Positions 25,229 to 35,400 of a stretch of 50,921 nucleotides of DNA are shown in pieces. Under the pieces are notes generated by a model that did not search any database, was not told the origin of the DNA, and worked only from the letters and a program-made list of their open reading frames with translations. This DNA is from Arthrobacter sp. ISL-72 (lineage in GTDB: Bacteria > Actinomycetota > Actinomycetes > Actinomycetales > Micrococcaceae): assembly GCF_018613755.1 (NCBI RefSeq), contig NZ_JAGGPP010000035.1:1-50921 (forward strand). The letters are read 5' to 3'. Within the stretch, counting starts at the first letter, position 1; every line of letters starts with the position of its first letter. The position numbers and the translations under genes are program-made.

Positions 25229-25900
25229 TCAGCCGGCGCGGCGGTGGTCAGCCGGCGGGGCACCTTTCAAAGCGCCGGGATGGCCGGCCAGGGAAACCAG
25301 GGAGCCCGTGTCCAGCATGGCCGTCGGGCCCGGTCCCGGGGGCTTCGCGAACGAACGCGGTGTGGCGCGGACGGTAACGTGCTGGTCCGTTGCGGACTCC
25401 ACCAGGGGAGCTACGGCCGTGACTTTTTCCACCGGCGTTTCCGGGCTGGGGAGATCGCGCACGGTGACCTTCACCTCGGGTGCCGCTGCCGCCTTCGCCC
25501 GGGCCGCCGCGCGTGCGTCCGCCTCGGCAACGGCCGCCGCCCAATCCTCGGCCAAGGCCGGGGCGTCCCGGCGCGGGGCACCGGCCTGCGGCGGCTGTCC
25601 CGCTGCACGGCCCGGTTTGGTTTTGCCGGCCGCCGTGGTTTTGCCGGCACGAGTGGACTTGGCGGGCACCGTTTGGACGGAAGCGGGCTCCGGCTGGACC
25701 GCCAATGCCGGGCCGGCGGAGGCCGTCTTGCCGGGACGGTAACGGAACACGGCCATGACGGTGACGCCGACGAGCCGGCCCAGGCCGGCCATCAGCAAGG
25801 TGGCGACAAAAACCAGGAAGAGACCGATGAACATGACGAACGCCACACCGAGCGTGCCAAAAAAGGTCAGGTTCAGGGCAATGGTGGTGGGATCTTCCAT
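25229..25900 (-). CDS. Small membrane-anchored protein with Ala/Pro/Lys-rich tail
   Basis: A 223-residue protein with one or two N-terminal hydrophobic segments (residues 8-50: FFGTLGVAFVMFIGLFLVF, then LLMAGLGRLVGV). A low-complexity cytoplasmic tail rich in Ala, Pro, Thr and charged residues follows. No catalytic motif is visible. The membrane part resembles in layout the 100-residue protein at 29560-29862 (an L-x-G-L-G-R element after the hydrophobic stretch). Function unknown. Confidence 0.7.
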   Translation of the reverse strand: MEDPTTIALNLTFFGTLGVAFVMFIGLFLVFVATLLMAGLGRLVGVTVMAVFRYRPGKTASAGPALAVQPEPASVQTVPAKSTRAGKTTAAGKTKPGRAAGQPPQAGAPRRDAPALAEDWAAAVAEADARAAARAKAAAAPEVKVTVRDLPSPETPVEKVTAVAPLVESATDQHVTVRATPRSFAKPPGPGPTAMLDTGSLVSLAGHPGALKGAPPADHRRAG

Positions 25901-26128
25901 ATACCTCTCCTAACGGCATGCGGGCGCCTGGGCGCCGGCAGGAATCACCCGGCGATGAGCACCCCTTAACAATACGGACTTTTGCAGGCCAACACGCCCG
26001 CATTGGGCGCGGCCGGCGCGACGTGTCGAAGCTGTTATCGGATATGACAAGACCGGAGCCTCCCGCCTGGGCCTATAGTCGGAGGCAGCCGAGTTTGGCC
26101 GCCGCCAGCCATGTCCGAAGGATTCCCG

Positions 26129-26515
26129 ATGCCCCAGCAGTCCCAGCCCTGCCCCTGCCTGTCCGGTGAGCAGTATGCTGACTGCTGCGGCAGGTTCCAT
26201 CGCGGTGAGGCGGACGCCCCGACGGCGGAACAGCTGATGCGCTCCCGCTACAGCGCCTTTGTAGTAGAGGACGCTGGGTACCTGCTCCGGACGTGGCATC
26301 CGGAGACCAGGCCCCCGAAACTCGAACTGGATCCGGCCATGCAGTGGCGCCGCTTGGACATTGTTTCGACCTACCGCGGCGGCCCTTGGGATTCCGAGGG
26401 TACGGTGGAGTTCAAGGCCCATTTCAGGCACGACGGCGAGCTGGGAGTCCACCACGAAACCAGCCGCTTCCTGCGGGTGGACCGCCGCTGGTACTACCTG
26501 GACGCCATCCTTTAG
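26129..26515 (+). CDS. YchJ-family (UPF0225) SEC-C zinc-motif protein
   Basis: A 128-residue protein starting with a SEC-C-type zinc motif (CPCLSGEQYADCCGRFHRG: C-x-C, then C-C), followed by the YchJ middle domain (MRSRYSAFVV, then a W/H-rich cystatin-like sheet). The zinc motif resembles the SecA tail that contacts SecB and the ribosome, but the role of YchJ proteins is not settled. The ATG at 26129 has AAGGA upstream and is favoured over the in-frame ATG six codons earlier. Confidence 0.85.
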   Translation: MPQQSQPCPCLSGEQYADCCGRFHRGEADAPTAEQLMRSRYSAFVVEDAGYLLRTWHPETRPPKLELDPAMQWRRLDIVSTYRGGPWDSEGTVEFKAHFRHDGELGVHHETSRFLRVDRRWYYLDAIL

Positions 26516-26540
26516 GCAGGCCGGACCTTGCCGCAGGCTT

Positions 26541-27353
26541 TTAGCTGTCAGCTTCAACCGGGGTGAACCCTGCCCGGTCCACCTTGCGGTGGAACCGCAT
26601 GCCGGCCATGCCGCCCAGCACCGCACCGATCAGTGCCACCGCGGCCACCACGACGGCGGCGATGATTCCGGTGGTTGTCAGCTGTCCTTCGTTGACCGGG
26701 ATGCGCGGGAAGCTGTTCAGGCTGGCCAGGATATTGAAGCGTTCACCGGCGATCATGGCCAGGACCGCAACAAGCACTGCGAAGATCACGGCCCAGATCC
26801 ACACCATGAGTCCCTGCTTGGCCCCGTTGAAGCGGGCCATGCGGCCGGCCACGTAGCCGCCGCAGTAATAGGCCACAAAGAGGATGACCAGAAGTACGAT
26901 GATCCCTGCGATTCCCACGGTCTGGCCGGAGGATGCCTGGTTCACGGCCTCATTCACGTCCGTGTGTGTCGCAAGGCCCACTGCCGTTCCGGCTGCCGCA
27001 ACCAGGGCCGTCAGCAGTACGGCCATTCCCGTCGCGGCCAGCCAGCCGAAGAATGCCGAGCCTATCTTGATGCCGCCGAACTGCTCTTTCTCGCGGGCCG
27101 CAACGGTCTCGCGGGTGGCAGCATTCGGATCCACCACCAGCGCGGGCTCGGCAGTGGGCGGAACCGCATAGGCGCGGGTGTCGTCGTCGTAGTCGGTGCT
27201 GCCGGTGTCGTAATTACGGCTGGCATCAACCCGGGTGCTGTCGTCGTAGTCGGTGCTGCCGCTGTCGTAATTACGGCTGGCGTCGAGGCGGGCGGTCTCC
27301 TCGTCGCGGGCGCGCCGCGACCGTCTGTCTTCGGGCCCTGCTGTGCTGCTCAT
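26541..27353 (-). CDS. Membrane protein with tandem N-terminal repeat
   Basis: A 270-residue protein. The N-terminal ~85 residues are hydrophilic and hold two adjacent near-identical copies (about residues 22-59) of an 18-residue unit containing DASRNYD and GSTDYDD; the DNA copies are also nearly identical. Residues 95-260 contain four hydrophobic segments, with YYCGGYVAGRMARFNGAKQGL between the second and third, as in small integral membrane proteins of the TIGR04086/YrzE type. Its stop is 23 bases from the convergent YchJ-like gene. The role is unknown; the repeats suggest a binding or phosphorylated tail. Confidence 0.7.
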   Translation of the reverse strand: MSSTAGPEDRRSRRARDEETARLDASRNYDSGSTDYDDSTRVDASRNYDTGSTDYDDDTRAYAVPPTAEPALVVDPNAATRETVAAREKEQFGGIKIGSAFFGWLAATGMAVLLTALVAAAGTAVGLATHTDVNEAVNQASSGQTVGIAGIIVLLVILFVAYYCGGYVAGRMARFNGAKQGLMVWIWAVIFAVLVAVLAMIAGERFNILASLNSFPRIPVNEGQLTTTGIIAAVVVAAVALIGAVLGGMAGMRFHRKVDRAGFTPVEADS

Positions 27354-27380
27354 CAGGCGTTCTCGCTTTCATCGATTGAA

Positions 27381-27401
27381 CCGGCCCATTGTTTGGGCCG
27401 G
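27381..27401 (-). other. Leader hairpin upstream of the repeat membrane protein
   Basis: A perfect 8-bp palindrome, CCGGCCCA-TTGTT-TGGGCCGG, 28 bases upstream of the membrane protein start. It could be a 5' leader structure or an operator. It lies in the 156-base gap between that gene and the acyl-CoA dehydrogenase, which holds no other recognisable element. Confidence 0.4.
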
Positions 27402-27509
27402 CCACCGCTATGCGGAGATCTGCATGGTGCTCTTACCTCCACCTAACCACGGCGGAACAGCAGTAGCAAGGGTGCTTAGTATTTTCGGAACGCCCGAAAC
27501 TGGCGTGAA

Positions 27510-29495
27510 TCAGCGGTATTTTCGGTGCAGGTTCTCCTTCACGGATGCACGGGGAGACGCGTCGGCAATCCATGGTCCGGTTCCTTCCGACGGGTCCAGG
27601 ACGCCTTCCTCCAGCCAGGCGAAGTCCCCGGCAAGCACCTTTTCAGTGAGATCGCGGTCGGCGTCGTCCGTGTTCCGCCACAGCTGGTCGAAGTACTCGT
27701 CAATGCGAACCCGCGCCTGCTCGCAGTAGGCCTCCGCGAGTTCGTAAGCGGTCGCAGCGCGTTCGGGGGCGGAGTGGAGCATGCCCTCTGCCCGCGAGCA
27801 GCAGGCTGCCATGGCGAACAGCTCGGCTCCGATGTCCACGATCCGCCCCAGGAACGCCTGCTTGTGCTCCAGCTTGGCCTGCCACCGGCCCATCCCGTAA
27901 AACGTCTGCCGTGCCAGCCGCCGCGAAGACCGTTCGACGAAGCGCAGCTGCTTGGCGAGCCGGCCGAACTCGGCGTAGGACCGCGGGTCCATTCCGGCGC
28001 CCGCCACCAGCTTGGGCAGCCACTTCGCGTAGAAGCCCGAAGCGCCGACGGCGGCCCGCGCCTTGTCCTGCAGGCTGGCATCCGCGGAAGCAAGGTCCCC
28101 CGCGGCGGCGAGGTGGGCATCAACCGCCTCGCGGGCAATCAGGAGCCGCATGATTTCCGAGGAACCCTCGAAGATCCGGTTGATCCGGAGGTCGCGAAGC
28201 TGTTGTTCGGCCGGCACGGCGCGCTCGCCGCGGGCTTCCAGCGAATCGGCCGTCTCGAAGCCTCGGCCGCCCCGGATCTGTACAAGGTCATCCGCAATCC
28301 GGCAACTGATCTCCGTTGACCAGAGCTTGGCGAGGGCGGCCTCGATCCGGACGTCCTTCTGGCCGGCGTCGGCCATTTCGGCGGACAGTTCGAACACGGC
28401 GTCCAGGGCGAAGGCGCTTGCGGCGATGAACGCGATCTTCTTGCCCACGGCTTCGTGCTTGCCCACCGGCCTGCCCCACTGGGTGCGGGCGTTGGACCAT
28501 TCGCGGGCGATCTTGAGGCTCCACCGGCCGGACGCCACGCACAGGGCCGGAATGGACAGCCGTCCCGTGTTGAGGGTGGTGAGGGCGATCTTCAGGCCCT
28601 GGCCTTCCCGCCCCAGACGGTTGGCCGCGGGTACCCGCACCTGATGGAAGCGGGTGACACCGTTCTCGATGCCGCGCAGCCCCATAAAGGCGTTGCGGTT
28701 TTCAACCGTGATGCCCGCGGAGTCCATTTCGACCACGAAAGCGCTGATGCCGCCCTTGTGGGCCGTGCCGTCGGAATCCGTGCGGGCCGGGACCAGGGCC
28801 ATCACCACCACCAGTTCGGCGATCACGCCATTGGTGGTCCACAGTTTCACGCCGTCCAGAATGTAAGCGTCGCCGTCGTCCGTGGGGACCGCCGTGCTGC
28901 CCATCCGGGCGGGGTCGCTGCCGACGTCGGGCTCTGTCAGCAGGAAGGCTGTAATGGCGCCGGCGGCGCAGCGGGGAAGGTACTTCTCCTTCTGCTCCGG
29001 GCTGCCGAAGACCTTTACGGGCTCGGGGACGCCGATGGATTGGTGCGCCGACAGCAGTGCGCCGAGGCTTGGATGCACTGAACCCAGCAGGGCCAGTGCC
29101 CGGCCGTAGTAAACGAGGGACAGGCCCAGGCCGCCGTATTCACGCGGGATCTTCATGCCAAAGACGCCCAGCCCGGCCAGGCCGGCCAGGTACTCATCCG
29201 GGATCCTGGCGTTGCGTTCGATCTCCCGGCCGGACAGGGTCTTGCAGAAGGCGGTGAGGCGGGCCATGAACTCTTCGCCCCGCTCCACGTCCTCTGTTTT
29301 GGCCTCGGGCCACGGATGAATCAGCGAGATGTCGAAGCTGCCCAGGTACAGGCCCTTCGCGAAGCTGGGCCTGTCCCAGGCCGTCTCCCGGGCGGCTTCC
29401 GTGATGGCACGGGCATCGGCGGCGGTGGCGTCGGGGCCGATCTGGTCGGGGGCGACGGGAACGTCGGCGGCGGGACTGTCAGTGGCAGAGCTCAC
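27510..29495 (-). CDS. Long acyl-CoA dehydrogenase (VLCAD/ACAD9-like architecture)
   Basis: Catalyses FAD-dependent alpha,beta-dehydrogenation of acyl-CoA. Its 661 residues exceed the usual ~380. An N-terminal extension precedes a standard core (FGMKIPREYGGLGLS, LTEPDVGSDPARM, LWTTNG, then QIRGGRGFE and RINRIFEGSSEI, which carries the region of the catalytic Glu). A ~170-residue C-terminal helical extension follows, as in very-long-chain enzymes that bind membranes. The start is GTG with GGAG upstream. It stands alone, so its acyl substrate cannot be deduced; long-chain fatty acyl-CoA is the best guess. Confidence 0.87.
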   Translation of the reverse strand: MSSATDSPAADVPVAPDQIGPDATAADARAITEAARETAWDRPSFAKGLYLGSFDISLIHPWPEAKTEDVERGEEFMARLTAFCKTLSGREIERNARIPDEYLAGLAGLGVFGMKIPREYGGLGLSLVYYGRALALLGSVHPSLGALLSAHQSIGVPEPVKVFGSPEQKEKYLPRCAAGAITAFLLTEPDVGSDPARMGSTAVPTDDGDAYILDGVKLWTTNGVIAELVVVMALVPARTDSDGTAHKGGISAFVVEMDSAGITVENRNAFMGLRGIENGVTRFHQVRVPAANRLGREGQGLKIALTTLNTGRLSIPALCVASGRWSLKIAREWSNARTQWGRPVGKHEAVGKKIAFIAASAFALDAVFELSAEMADAGQKDVRIEAALAKLWSTEISCRIADDLVQIRGGRGFETADSLEARGERAVPAEQQLRDLRINRIFEGSSEIMRLLIAREAVDAHLAAAGDLASADASLQDKARAAVGASGFYAKWLPKLVAGAGMDPRSYAEFGRLAKQLRFVERSSRRLARQTFYGMGRWQAKLEHKQAFLGRIVDIGAELFAMAACCSRAEGMLHSAPERAATAYELAEAYCEQARVRIDEYFDQLWRNTDDADRDLTEKVLAGDFAWLEEGVLDPSEGTGPWIADASPRASVKENLHRKYR

Positions 29496-29559
29496 GGGGC
29501 ATCTCCTCTAACCGGGGTGGCCGGCTCGAGCCCTGGGTCCGCCTCGGGTGGAGAACCCT

Positions 29560-29862
29560 TCAGCTGTCCCTCAATGCTACCCGCGGGTAAGTTCCGGTGC
29601 TAGGGGCTGGCTGGCCCTGAAAATCGCCCGGGATCTCCACCGTGGAGGCGTGGTGCACCAACCGGTCCCAGAGGTGGTTGATGGCGTGGACCAGTCCCAG
29701 CAGCGTGCCGGCGACGACGAACCAGGCAAAGCGGCCCAGTCCCACGAGCACCATGGCCAGGAAGGCAGCCGTCATCATGAAGCCCACAATCAGCATCGCA
29801 AACACCAGGGTGCCGATGAACACGAAGGTGCCTGTTTCAACTGCACTGAGATCAAACTGCAT
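29560..29862 (-). CDS. Small integral membrane protein
   Basis: A 100-residue protein with two closely spaced hydrophobic segments (about residues 10-35 and 38-58) and a soluble C terminus. It is of unknown function. The ATG at 29862 follows AAGGGG and is preferred to an in-frame ATG six codons upstream. The gene is 64 bases downstream of the acyl-CoA dehydrogenase start on the same strand, so it is transcribed toward that gene and may be co-transcribed with it. Confidence 0.65.
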   Translation of the reverse strand: MQFDLSAVETGTFVFIGTLVFAMLIVGFMMTAAFLAMVLVGLGRFAWFVVAGTLLGLVHAINHLWDRLVHHASTVEIPGDFQGQPAPSTGTYPRVALRDS

Positions 29863-30145
29863 GGTTTCCCCTTGCGTCATTGCCTGGATGGATCAAGTAG
29901 CAAGAGCGTAGGGTGCGGGCGGCACCGCCAACCAGAGCCCGGAGAGCGTGGCGCGGGTGTTGATACGGGATCGAAATGCTACCGCACCGTAGGTCACAGC
30001 GCGGTCACATAGTCACACCAGTATCACAGGCAACAGGCGGCGTGGGTGCCGGACTGGCTGCGCGGGCCACTGCGTTAACCTTGTAGTTGGCAGTTTCCGG
30101 GTTTTCCGCTGCCCGAACGAGTTCTGAGGCAGCTGAAGGAGAGTC

Positions 30146-31600
30146 TTGTCCCGCTCCGCCCCGTCCTCCGCCGACGCGATCAGTGCCCGGCTCCGGGACC
30201 TTGAACTGCTGACGAAAGGCCCGGCCTGGGCGCTGACCCGGTCCGCGCCGTGGGTCATCGCGGTCCTGCAGGCTTCCTTCACCCGGACACGGCCTCAGCT
30301 GCCGCTGGAAGAGTTCCACGCCGACGTCGACGCCTTCCTTGAGCAGCTCCGCCGCCAGGATCCCGCGCTGGGCGGTGCCGCCAACGGAAAGTCGTTCGGC
30401 GATGAATGGACCCGCAAGAATTTCCTGACGCGGCGGAACCAGTCCGGGCAGATCGTCTACGAAGTCACCGAGCCTGCGGCCCGTGTCCTCGCGTTCCTGG
30501 ACAGCCTCTCCAGCGAACGCTCCACGCTGAACGGTTCCCGGCTGGGCACGCTGCTGGGCGACGTCGAAAAACTCGCCAACGAGACGAACCCGGACCAGAC
30601 TGCCCGGTTGGAGTCCCTCGAGGACGAGATCGAGGAGCGGCAACAGCTCATCCAGGACATCAGCTCCGGCGATTTTGACGGGTTGCTGGATGACGACGAA
30701 GCCGTGGAGGCCGCCGGAAACATCCTGGACCTGGCAGCCAGCCTGCCGGCGGACTACAAGAAGATGCGCGACCGGATCGAGGAACTGGTGGGCGAGCTCC
30801 GCAACCAGATCATCGAGGAGTCACTCAGCAAGGGCGCCACCATGGCACAGGTGCTGGAGGCGGACAAGCGGCTCCGGCAAAGCCCTGAAGGCCGGACCTT
30901 CCGCTCCTTCACGGCTTTCCTGGAGGATCCTCAGCAGCAGCTGCGTTTCCGCTCGGCAATCGGCGAAGTCCTGAGCCGGCAGTTCGCTGACGACCTCAGC
31001 CACGAGGACCGCGAAACGTTGAAGAACCTGGTGGCCGAACTCCGCACCCAGCACAGCCAGATCCAACGGATCTACGGCAAGCTCAGCGAAAGCCTCAACA
31101 CGTACGTCCAGAGCGACGATTTCCGCCAGTCGGTGCGGCTGCGGAAAGTGCTGCGCGAGGCTGAACAGGCCATCCGCTCGCTGCCCTACGAGCGTGAACG
31201 GCCGGGCCTGGTCTCCGGCCCGGTGCTGTTCAATGCCGGCTTCGAGTCGCTGTCCATGGTCAAGCTTTTCGACCCCGACGAGTTCGCGGCGCCACCCAAG
31301 CTGGCCGATCCCATCGCTTTCAGCGACTCGGACCGGGCGCGCTCGCCGCGGACCGCCAAGGCCAAGCCGGCGGCCATCCGCGCCGCGCTCGCCGGAGCCG
31401 CCACCCTGCCGGAGGCCTGGGAGCAGCTGCCGCCCGAGGAACGCCACATCAACTCCATCCGCGCGCTGCTGTCCCACGCACTGCACGACGGCGCCGGCTT
31501 CGACCGCGCCGGCTGGGACGCCATCGACTTCGAACAGATAGACGGCACCACCCGCCAGGCTTTCCTGCCGGTGGTCACCCTCAAGAAGGATTCACGATGA
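30146..31600 (+). CDS. jetA: Wadjet/Mks system protein JetA (DUF3375)
   Basis: The kleisin-like subunit of an SMC complex, 484 residues, matching the DUF3375 family in length and features. It has a winged-helix N terminus (LPLEEFHADVDAFLEQL), a long coiled-coil middle (LESLEDEIEERQQLIQDIS through SKGATMAQVLEADKRLR) and a conserved C-terminal winged helix (LPEAWEQLPPEERHINS). In Wadjet, JetA bridges the heads of the JetC ATPase so that the complex can extrude and test plasmid DNA. The start is a rare TTG with AAGGAGAG upstream. Its stop overlaps jetB (ATGA). Confidence 0.9.
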   Translation: MSRSAPSSADAISARLRDLELLTKGPAWALTRSAPWVIAVLQASFTRTRPQLPLEEFHADVDAFLEQLRRQDPALGGAANGKSFGDEWTRKNFLTRRNQSGQIVYEVTEPAARVLAFLDSLSSERSTLNGSRLGTLLGDVEKLANETNPDQTARLESLEDEIEERQQLIQDISSGDFDGLLDDDEAVEAAGNILDLAASLPADYKKMRDRIEELVGELRNQIIEESLSKGATMAQVLEADKRLRQSPEGRTFRSFTAFLEDPQQQLRFRSAIGEVLSRQFADDLSHEDRETLKNLVAELRTQHSQIQRIYGKLSESLNTYVQSDDFRQSVRLRKVLREAEQAIRSLPYERERPGLVSGPVLFNAGFESLSMVKLFDPDEFAAPPKLADPIAFSDSDRARSPRTAKAKPAAIRAALAGAATLPEAWEQLPPEERHINSIRALLSHALHDGAGFDRAGWDAIDFEQIDGTTRQAFLPVVTLKKDSR

Positions 31601-32484
31601 CTGACGTTACGAACGCCGCGGGTGCGACGGCGGGTTCCGCGAGTGCGACGGCGGAGGCCGCCGTCGACAGCGACACGCCGGAGGCGCTTCCGGCGCCTGA
31701 GCATATTCCCGCCGACCCGTTCACGGTCACACCGCGGGACACCTTCGTTGACGGCGCCGCGCTGTTCCCGGGCGACACCGGGGTCCTGCCGATGAAGGTC
31801 CGGCAGGCGCTGGTCAAGCTGCTGAAGGGGCCGTACATCGACGGCGGCCGGGACGAGAAACTGTGGACCACCCTGCTGGACAACCAGCTGATCCTGCGCA
31901 GCCGCCTGTCCGAGCTGTTCCTGACGCTGCAGCTTGACCACGAACGGAAGGTGGCCGTACTGCGCCCGGTGGATCCGGACGCCATCGGCGGCAGTACCCG
32001 CTCCAGCATTCTCCGCCAGCAACGCGCCCTCAGCCGGGTTGAGACCATCGTGCTGCTGCGCCTGCGGCTCCTGCTGGATCGCCACGTCACGGCCCAGACG
32101 GATCCGACCATCACGCGGGAGGAAATCGCCGAACTGGTGGCCCACTACCAGCCGTCCGGCCAGCAGGACGCGCTTCGGGACTCCGACGTGGTCAACCGCG
32201 CCATCACCAAACTCCTGGCCCGCCAGCTCCTCATCAGCACCGGCCTCGAGGACGTCTACACTATCTCCAACGCACTCCCGCTGGCCCTCCCCTTCGAAAA
32301 CATCGGCGACATCCCCGCCCAAATCGAAGCCCTGATGGCAGCCACGGCAGACCCCACGGGCACGGAGGCGATGCTGGAGCTCGACGGCGATACCGCCGTC
32401 CAGTCAGATGACGGCACTGAGGACGACGACGCGGACGCCTCCGGCGACGCCGCGCCAGTTGATAACGAGGAGGACACCCAGTGA
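31597..32484 (+). CDS. jetB: Wadjet/Mks system protein JetB (DUF4194)
   Basis: The KITE-like (MksE) subunit, 295 residues. A disordered N terminus rich in Ala/Thr/Glu precedes the DUF4194 core (MKVRQALVKLLKGPYI, LWTTLLDNQLILRSRLSELF, RSSILRQQRALSRVETIVLLRLR, LLISTGLEDVYTISNALPL). The C-terminal ~50 residues are strongly acidic (DDGTEDDDADASGD). It should bind the JetA kleisin as a dimer. Both ends overlap the neighbouring genes by four bases, the tight coupling expected for subunits made in fixed ratio. Confidence 0.9.
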   Translation: MTDVTNAAGATAGSASATAEAAVDSDTPEALPAPEHIPADPFTVTPRDTFVDGAALFPGDTGVLPMKVRQALVKLLKGPYIDGGRDEKLWTTLLDNQLILRSRLSELFLTLQLDHERKVAVLRPVDPDAIGGSTRSSILRQQRALSRVETIVLLRLRLLLDRHVTAQTDPTITREEIAELVAHYQPSGQQDALRDSDVVNRAITKLLARQLLISTGLEDVYTISNALPLALPFENIGDIPAQIEALMAATADPTGTEAMLELDGDTAVQSDDGTEDDDADASGDAAPVDNEEDTQ

Positions 32485-35400
32485 GCATCGCAACCATGCT
32501 GCCGATCGGCGAGCTCACCAACCCCGGCCAGATGCGGCTGGCGCTGGTGCAGGTGGTGAACTGGGGCACGTTCCACGGGGCCCATACGATGCACGTGGAC
32601 CGCAACGGCACGCTGCTGACGGGTAACTCCGGCGTCGGCAAGTCCACCTTGTTCGACGCCATGCTGCGCGTATTCGACGCCCGGCCGCGGTCCAACGAGG
32701 CCGCCGCGCAGCGTTCCGGGGCTGTGGAGGACAAGAGAACCACGTTCACCTACATGCGCGGCAAGGTGGGCGACAAGGCTGTTGGAGAGGGCTCGGCCAG
32801 TGCCTTCCAGCGGCCCGGTGCCACGTGGTCCGCCGTCGCCCTGACGTTCGATAACGCCGCCGGCACGCAGGTGACGGTGTCGGCGCTGTTCGACCTGCCG
32901 AAGAACGGCACGGAGTCGAGCGTCGGGCGGTATTACCTGATCGACAACACGCCGCTGGATCTTGCGGCGATCGAGGGCATTGCGGAGAAGCGCTTCACCA
33001 AGGCCGCGCTGGAGACCATCTTCCCGGAGGCCCAGGTCTTCGACGTGCACAAGGCGTTTGCCGAGCGCTTCCGCCGGCTGCTGGGCATCAGTTCGGACCA
33101 GGCCCTGCCGCTGCTCCGCGTCATCCAGGCCGGCAAGGGCCTCGGCGGCAGCGTCAACACCTTCTTCCGCGACCAGGTGCTCGACGCTCCCGCCACACTG
33201 GCGGCGGCTGATGACGTCGTGGAGGAATTCAGCAACCTGATGTCCATCCGGCAGCGGCTGGAGGATGTGCGGCAGCAGCGCGACCAGCTGGCCCCGGTGC
33301 CGGGCCTGAACAAGGAATACGCGCAATCGCTGCTGGACGCCAACCGCCTGCGGGAGCTGGCCGGCGAGGAGTTTGACGCGTACAAGCAGCAGCTCGCGGT
33401 CACTGTCCATGAGAAGACTCTGGCCCGGTTCAAGGAGCTGGCACAGGCAAAGGCCAAGGAGCTCGGCGCGGAGCGTGCGGTCCGGGACGGGCTGGCCAAG
33501 GAACTGCGCCAGCTCGAGGCGGATTACAACAACCAGGGCGGCAACGCCATCTCGGCGATCGAGCAGTCGCTCGACAACGCCCGGGTGGGGCTCAAGCTCC
33601 GCCAGCAGGTGGAGGAAGCTGCCCGCCAGGCCCTGGCCGATGCCGGCCTGGACCTCGAGTGGACGGCGGATGGCTGGGAACAGGCGCACACCCAGGCGGC
33701 CGCGCGTTCGGCTGAACTGCAGGACGATTCGAAGGCGCTCCAGGAGCTGCGCTTCGAGGCATTCGACGACCATGCCACGAAGAAACGTGAACTTGCGGCG
33801 GCCCAGCAGGAACTCGTCTCGCTGAAGACGCGCAAGTCCCTGCTGCCGCCGTCGAGCATTGAAAACCGGGCTGCGATCGCCGCCGCCACGGGCGTGCCCG
33901 AAGAGCAGATGCCGTTCGGCGGCGAGCTCATCGACCTCGCCGAGGGGGAGGAACAGTGGCGGCCGGCCGCCGAGCGCGCGCTGCGGAACCTGGCCACCAC
34001 GCTGCTGGTTCCCGGTGAACACTTCGCCGCCGTCACCCGCTACCTCAACAACCATTCCGTCCGCGGGGCACTGCGCGCCGTTGACGTGTCCAAGCCCCTC
34101 GCGGGCGGAGCGCTGGCCGTGGAGGACGTGGCCGACGGCGAGCTGCTGACCAAGCTGGACATCCTCGCCACCGGGCCGGTGGCCGACGCCGGGCAGTGGA
34201 TCCGTGAGCGGATCGCCGTTGACTTTGCCTACCCCTGCGTCGAGAACCCGGATGAACTGGCTGCCCTCGACAGGGGCCTGAGCCTGGGCGGCGTGGTCAA
34301 GCGCAACCGCCACACCGTGGAGAAGGACGACCGTTTCACCAGCAGGCAGGACTACGTCCTCGGCTTCGACAACGCCTCGAAGCTTGAGCTCGTGGCCGCG
34401 CAGGTGGAGGATCTGCAGCAGGAACTGGGTAAAGCGGCGGAGCTTGCCCAAAGCCGCGAAGAGTCGCATCAGGGAATGACCCGCCAGCTGGAGGCGCTGC
34501 GCCGCATCGCCGACGACCACCGGCCCTGGGAGCAGGTTTCCGCGGCCGTGGCGGAGGACGAACTCGGGAAGATCGAGCAGCGCCTCAAGGATGCCCTGGC
34601 CGCGCAGGCTGACCTTGAACCGCTGCGCGCCAACATTGAGGCGGCCCGCCAGAAGCACCAGTCGAGCACCGAATCGGCCGCCGTGCTGCAGAGCGAGTAC
34701 AAGGCGCTGGACCGGCAGCTCACCGCCGCGGATTCGCTGCTGGAAGCCGCGCGCGCCCGCCTGCGCCAGGCGCCGCCGTCGGACTCCACCGTCACTGCGC
34801 TGGAACCGTACTTCGACGGCTTCGGCGACGTCAGCGAAATGCATGAGCTGGACAACCTGGCCAACCAGGTGCGGACCCGGCTGCTGGCCGAGCTGCACGC
34901 GGCCGAATCCCGCGGGCAGGCCACCTCGGAGCGCCTCACCCGGATCTTCGAGGGCTTCGTGCGTGAGTGGGGGACGGCGATTTCCGCGGACCACGGCACG
35001 TCCATCGGCGCCGCTGGGGAGTTCGAAGCCAGGTACCACGCCATCGTCAGCGACGGCCTGCCCGCCCAGGAAGCCGAGTTTCGGCAGTTCTTCAACCAGC
35101 GCACGCACGAATCGTTCAGCACGCTGCTCCACCTGCTCGACGAGGAGCGCCGTTCCATTACCAGCCGCATCCTGCCGCTGAACGGCATCCTGTCGGGGGT
35201 CAATTTCCACGAGGGCAGCTTCCTGGAACTCGACATCAAGCAGACCCTGCCGCCCACGGCCAAGCAGTTCAAGGATGCCATCCAGAATGCGCTGCGGACC
35301 CGGCACGCGCGTCCCTCGCGGGCTGCCGGCCAGGCCGGCGCCGGAGTGGAAACGGACGACGACGCCGAGCTCACCAGCCGCTACAAGTCGCTGGAAACGC

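Noticed and set aside
32256..35306. A 1016-codon minus-strand open frame opposite jetB/jetC
   Set aside because: It is a mirror frame of a GC-rich coding region; the composition is biased and no domain is recognisable, whereas the plus strand encodes a complete SMC ATPase.
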